Source: an uncultured Phocaeicola sp.
GTDB taxonomy: Bacteria; Bacteroidota; Bacteroidia; Bacteroidales; Bacteroidaceae
DNA: 64,000 nt
Assembly (NCBI GenBank): GCA_944320135.1
Contig: CALUGI010000007.1
Location: 1-64,000, forward strand
Direction of reading: 5' to 3'
In this document: one piece after another, positions 63,137 through 64,000 of the stretch
How positions within the stretch are numbered: position 1 is the first letter of the stretch
Layout of the letters: each line of letters begins with the position of its first letter
The notes under the pieces: generated by a model
Database searches by the model: none
What the model saw: the letters and a program-made list of their open reading frames with translations, nothing else
What the model was told of the DNA's origin: nothing
Translations under genes and position numbers: made by a program

Positions 63137-64000
63137 TTACTGCTTCTTTCCGAATTCCAGATCAATTTTCAGCAGGGCGGTCACTCCGAAAGTGGCCAGC
63201 GTGCATACCATAATCCAGACAAAGAAAAGCCGGTAGCCCAGAAGCTCCTGCATCCATCCTGCAATCATGCCGGGAAGCATCATGCCCAATGCCATGAAAG
63301 CCGTGCAGATGGCATAGTGCGACGTTTGGCGGTTGCCTTTCGAGAAGTAGATGAGATAGAGCATGTAGGCGGTGAATCCGAATCCGTAGCCGAACTGTTC
63401 GATGAAGATGCAGGCGTTAATCGTCCACAGGTTCGACGGGAGGGCATAACTCATGTAGACATACACGATGTCGGGCAGCGAGATGGCCCACACCATCGGC
63501 CAGAGCCATCGGCGCAGTCCGTGGCGCGCCGTAGCTATTCCTCCCAAAATGCCTCCTAACGTCAGCCCGATGATGCCGAGCGTCCCTTGCGAGAATCCTA
63601 TTTGCGCGGTGGTCATGCCCAATCCCCCCTCGTCTGCCGGGTCGAGCAGGAAGGGAATGCTCATTTTCGCTAACTGCGCTTCCGGAAGCCGGTAGAGCAG
63701 CATGAAAAGGATAGCGGCTGCAGCCTGCTTTTTCCGGAAGAAGGAAACGACGGTTTGTGCGAAGCCTTGCAGGATGCTGCCCGCCTGTATGCGGCCGGAA
63801 GAACGGTCGGCCGACGGGCGGGGAAGCAGGAGCGAGTGGTAGAGCCACAGTCCCAGAACCGTTCCCGCAAGGATGAAGAAAGTGATGCTCCAGGCGTAGC
63901 TGATGCGTCCGGTGGTTTCTTCCAGCCAGCCCGCCAGCATGATGAGCAGCCCTTGGCCCGCGATGGTGGAGAAGCGGTAGAAAGTGCTTCGGATGCCCAC
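63137..64000 (-). CDS. MFS transporter, AmpG-like (cut by window edge)
   Basis: The visible 287 residues are the C-terminal part of a major-facilitator transporter; the N-terminus lies beyond base 64000, and the Met at the edge is internal. About eight membrane segments are seen, with short charged loops such as RKKQAA and SKGNRQTSHY. GIRSTFYRFSTIAGQGLLIM and the later QIGFSQGTLGIIGLTLGGIL recall the AmpG-type muropeptide permeases common in Bacteroides. Substrate could be a muropeptide or amino sugar; this is not proven by sequence. It ends 160 bases from lysS and is followed by a perfect palindrome. Confidence 0.8.
   Translation of the reverse strand: MGIRSTFYRFSTIAGQGLLIMLAGWLEETTGRISYAWSITFFILAGTVLGLWLYHSLLLPRPSADRSSGRIQAGSILQGFAQTVVSFFRKKQAAAAILFMLLYRLPEAQLAKMSIPFLLDPADEGGLGMTTAQIGFSQGTLGIIGLTLGGILGGIATARHGLRRWLWPMVWAISLPDIVYVYMSYALPSNLWTINACIFIEQFGYGFGFTAYMLYLIYFSKGNRQTSHYAICTAFMALGMMLPGMIAGWMQELLGYRLFFVWIMVCTLATFGVTALLKIDLEFGKKQ

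Overview
The window comes from a Bacteroidales genome, most likely Bacteroides, Phocaeicola or a close relative. It has a SusC/SusD pair, a hybrid two-component system, HmuY/HmuR haem uptake genes, many lipoproteins, and start regions with the Bacteroidota promoter element TAnnTTTG. It also has the gene order lysS-gpsA-pgi-HAD phosphatase, which from memory is conserved in Bacteroides. I could not test the species. I saw no tRNA, rRNA, CRISPR array or insertion sequence.

Layout. (1) 162-2635: an AvaI/BsoBI-like restriction-modification unit whose nuclease gene is broken by one in-frame TGA, while the DNA methyltransferase is intact. (2) 12898-2717, minus strand: a seven-gene haem operon, with a three-repeat calycin-like lipoprotein, hmuY, hmuR, hmuS (CobN-like chelatase family), hmuT, hmuU (ExbB/TolQ-like) and hmuV (ExbD/TolR-like in outline). 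(3) 13229-18931: serine dehydratase, a small XRE regulator, a large coiled-coil lipoprotein and cutC. (4) 18915-25959: a transglutaminase-like lipoprotein, then amino-sugar genes (a NagB-like/PIG-L fusion with altered NagB active-site positions, and true nagB), divergent from a ROK regulator.

(5) 26142-57955: a polysaccharide utilisation locus (PUL). A plus-strand enzyme operon encodes a GH95-like protein, a GH29 fucosidase, a GH3 enzyme with an extra C-terminal domain, and a 1340-residue GH20-GH29 fusion. A hybrid two-component regulator follows. A minus-strand surface operon encodes SusC, SusD, a DUF5017 lipoprotein, a fimbrillin-like/jelly-roll fusion, a stand-alone jelly-roll protein, a fimbrillin-like lipoprotein and a DUF4955 beta-helix protein. 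A secreted beta-propeller gene lies between the regulator and this operon. A second GH29 and a PL8-like lyase diverge from susC. (6) 64000-58082: housekeeping genes (partial AmpG-like transporter, lysS, gpsA, pgi, HAD phosphatase).

How the parts fit. The PUL reads as capture and breakdown of a fucosylated glycan that carries N-acetylhexosamine and possibly uronic acid; the nag genes next door could receive the released amino sugar. In the haem operon, HmuY and HmuR should bring haem to the periplasm. HmuS looks anchored with its body in the periplasm, and HmuU/HmuV look like an ion-driven motor, which suggests proton-powered metal removal. The four points most worth testing are this haem motor idea, the altered GH95-like active site, the altered NagB/PIG-L fusion and the GH20-GH29 fusion.
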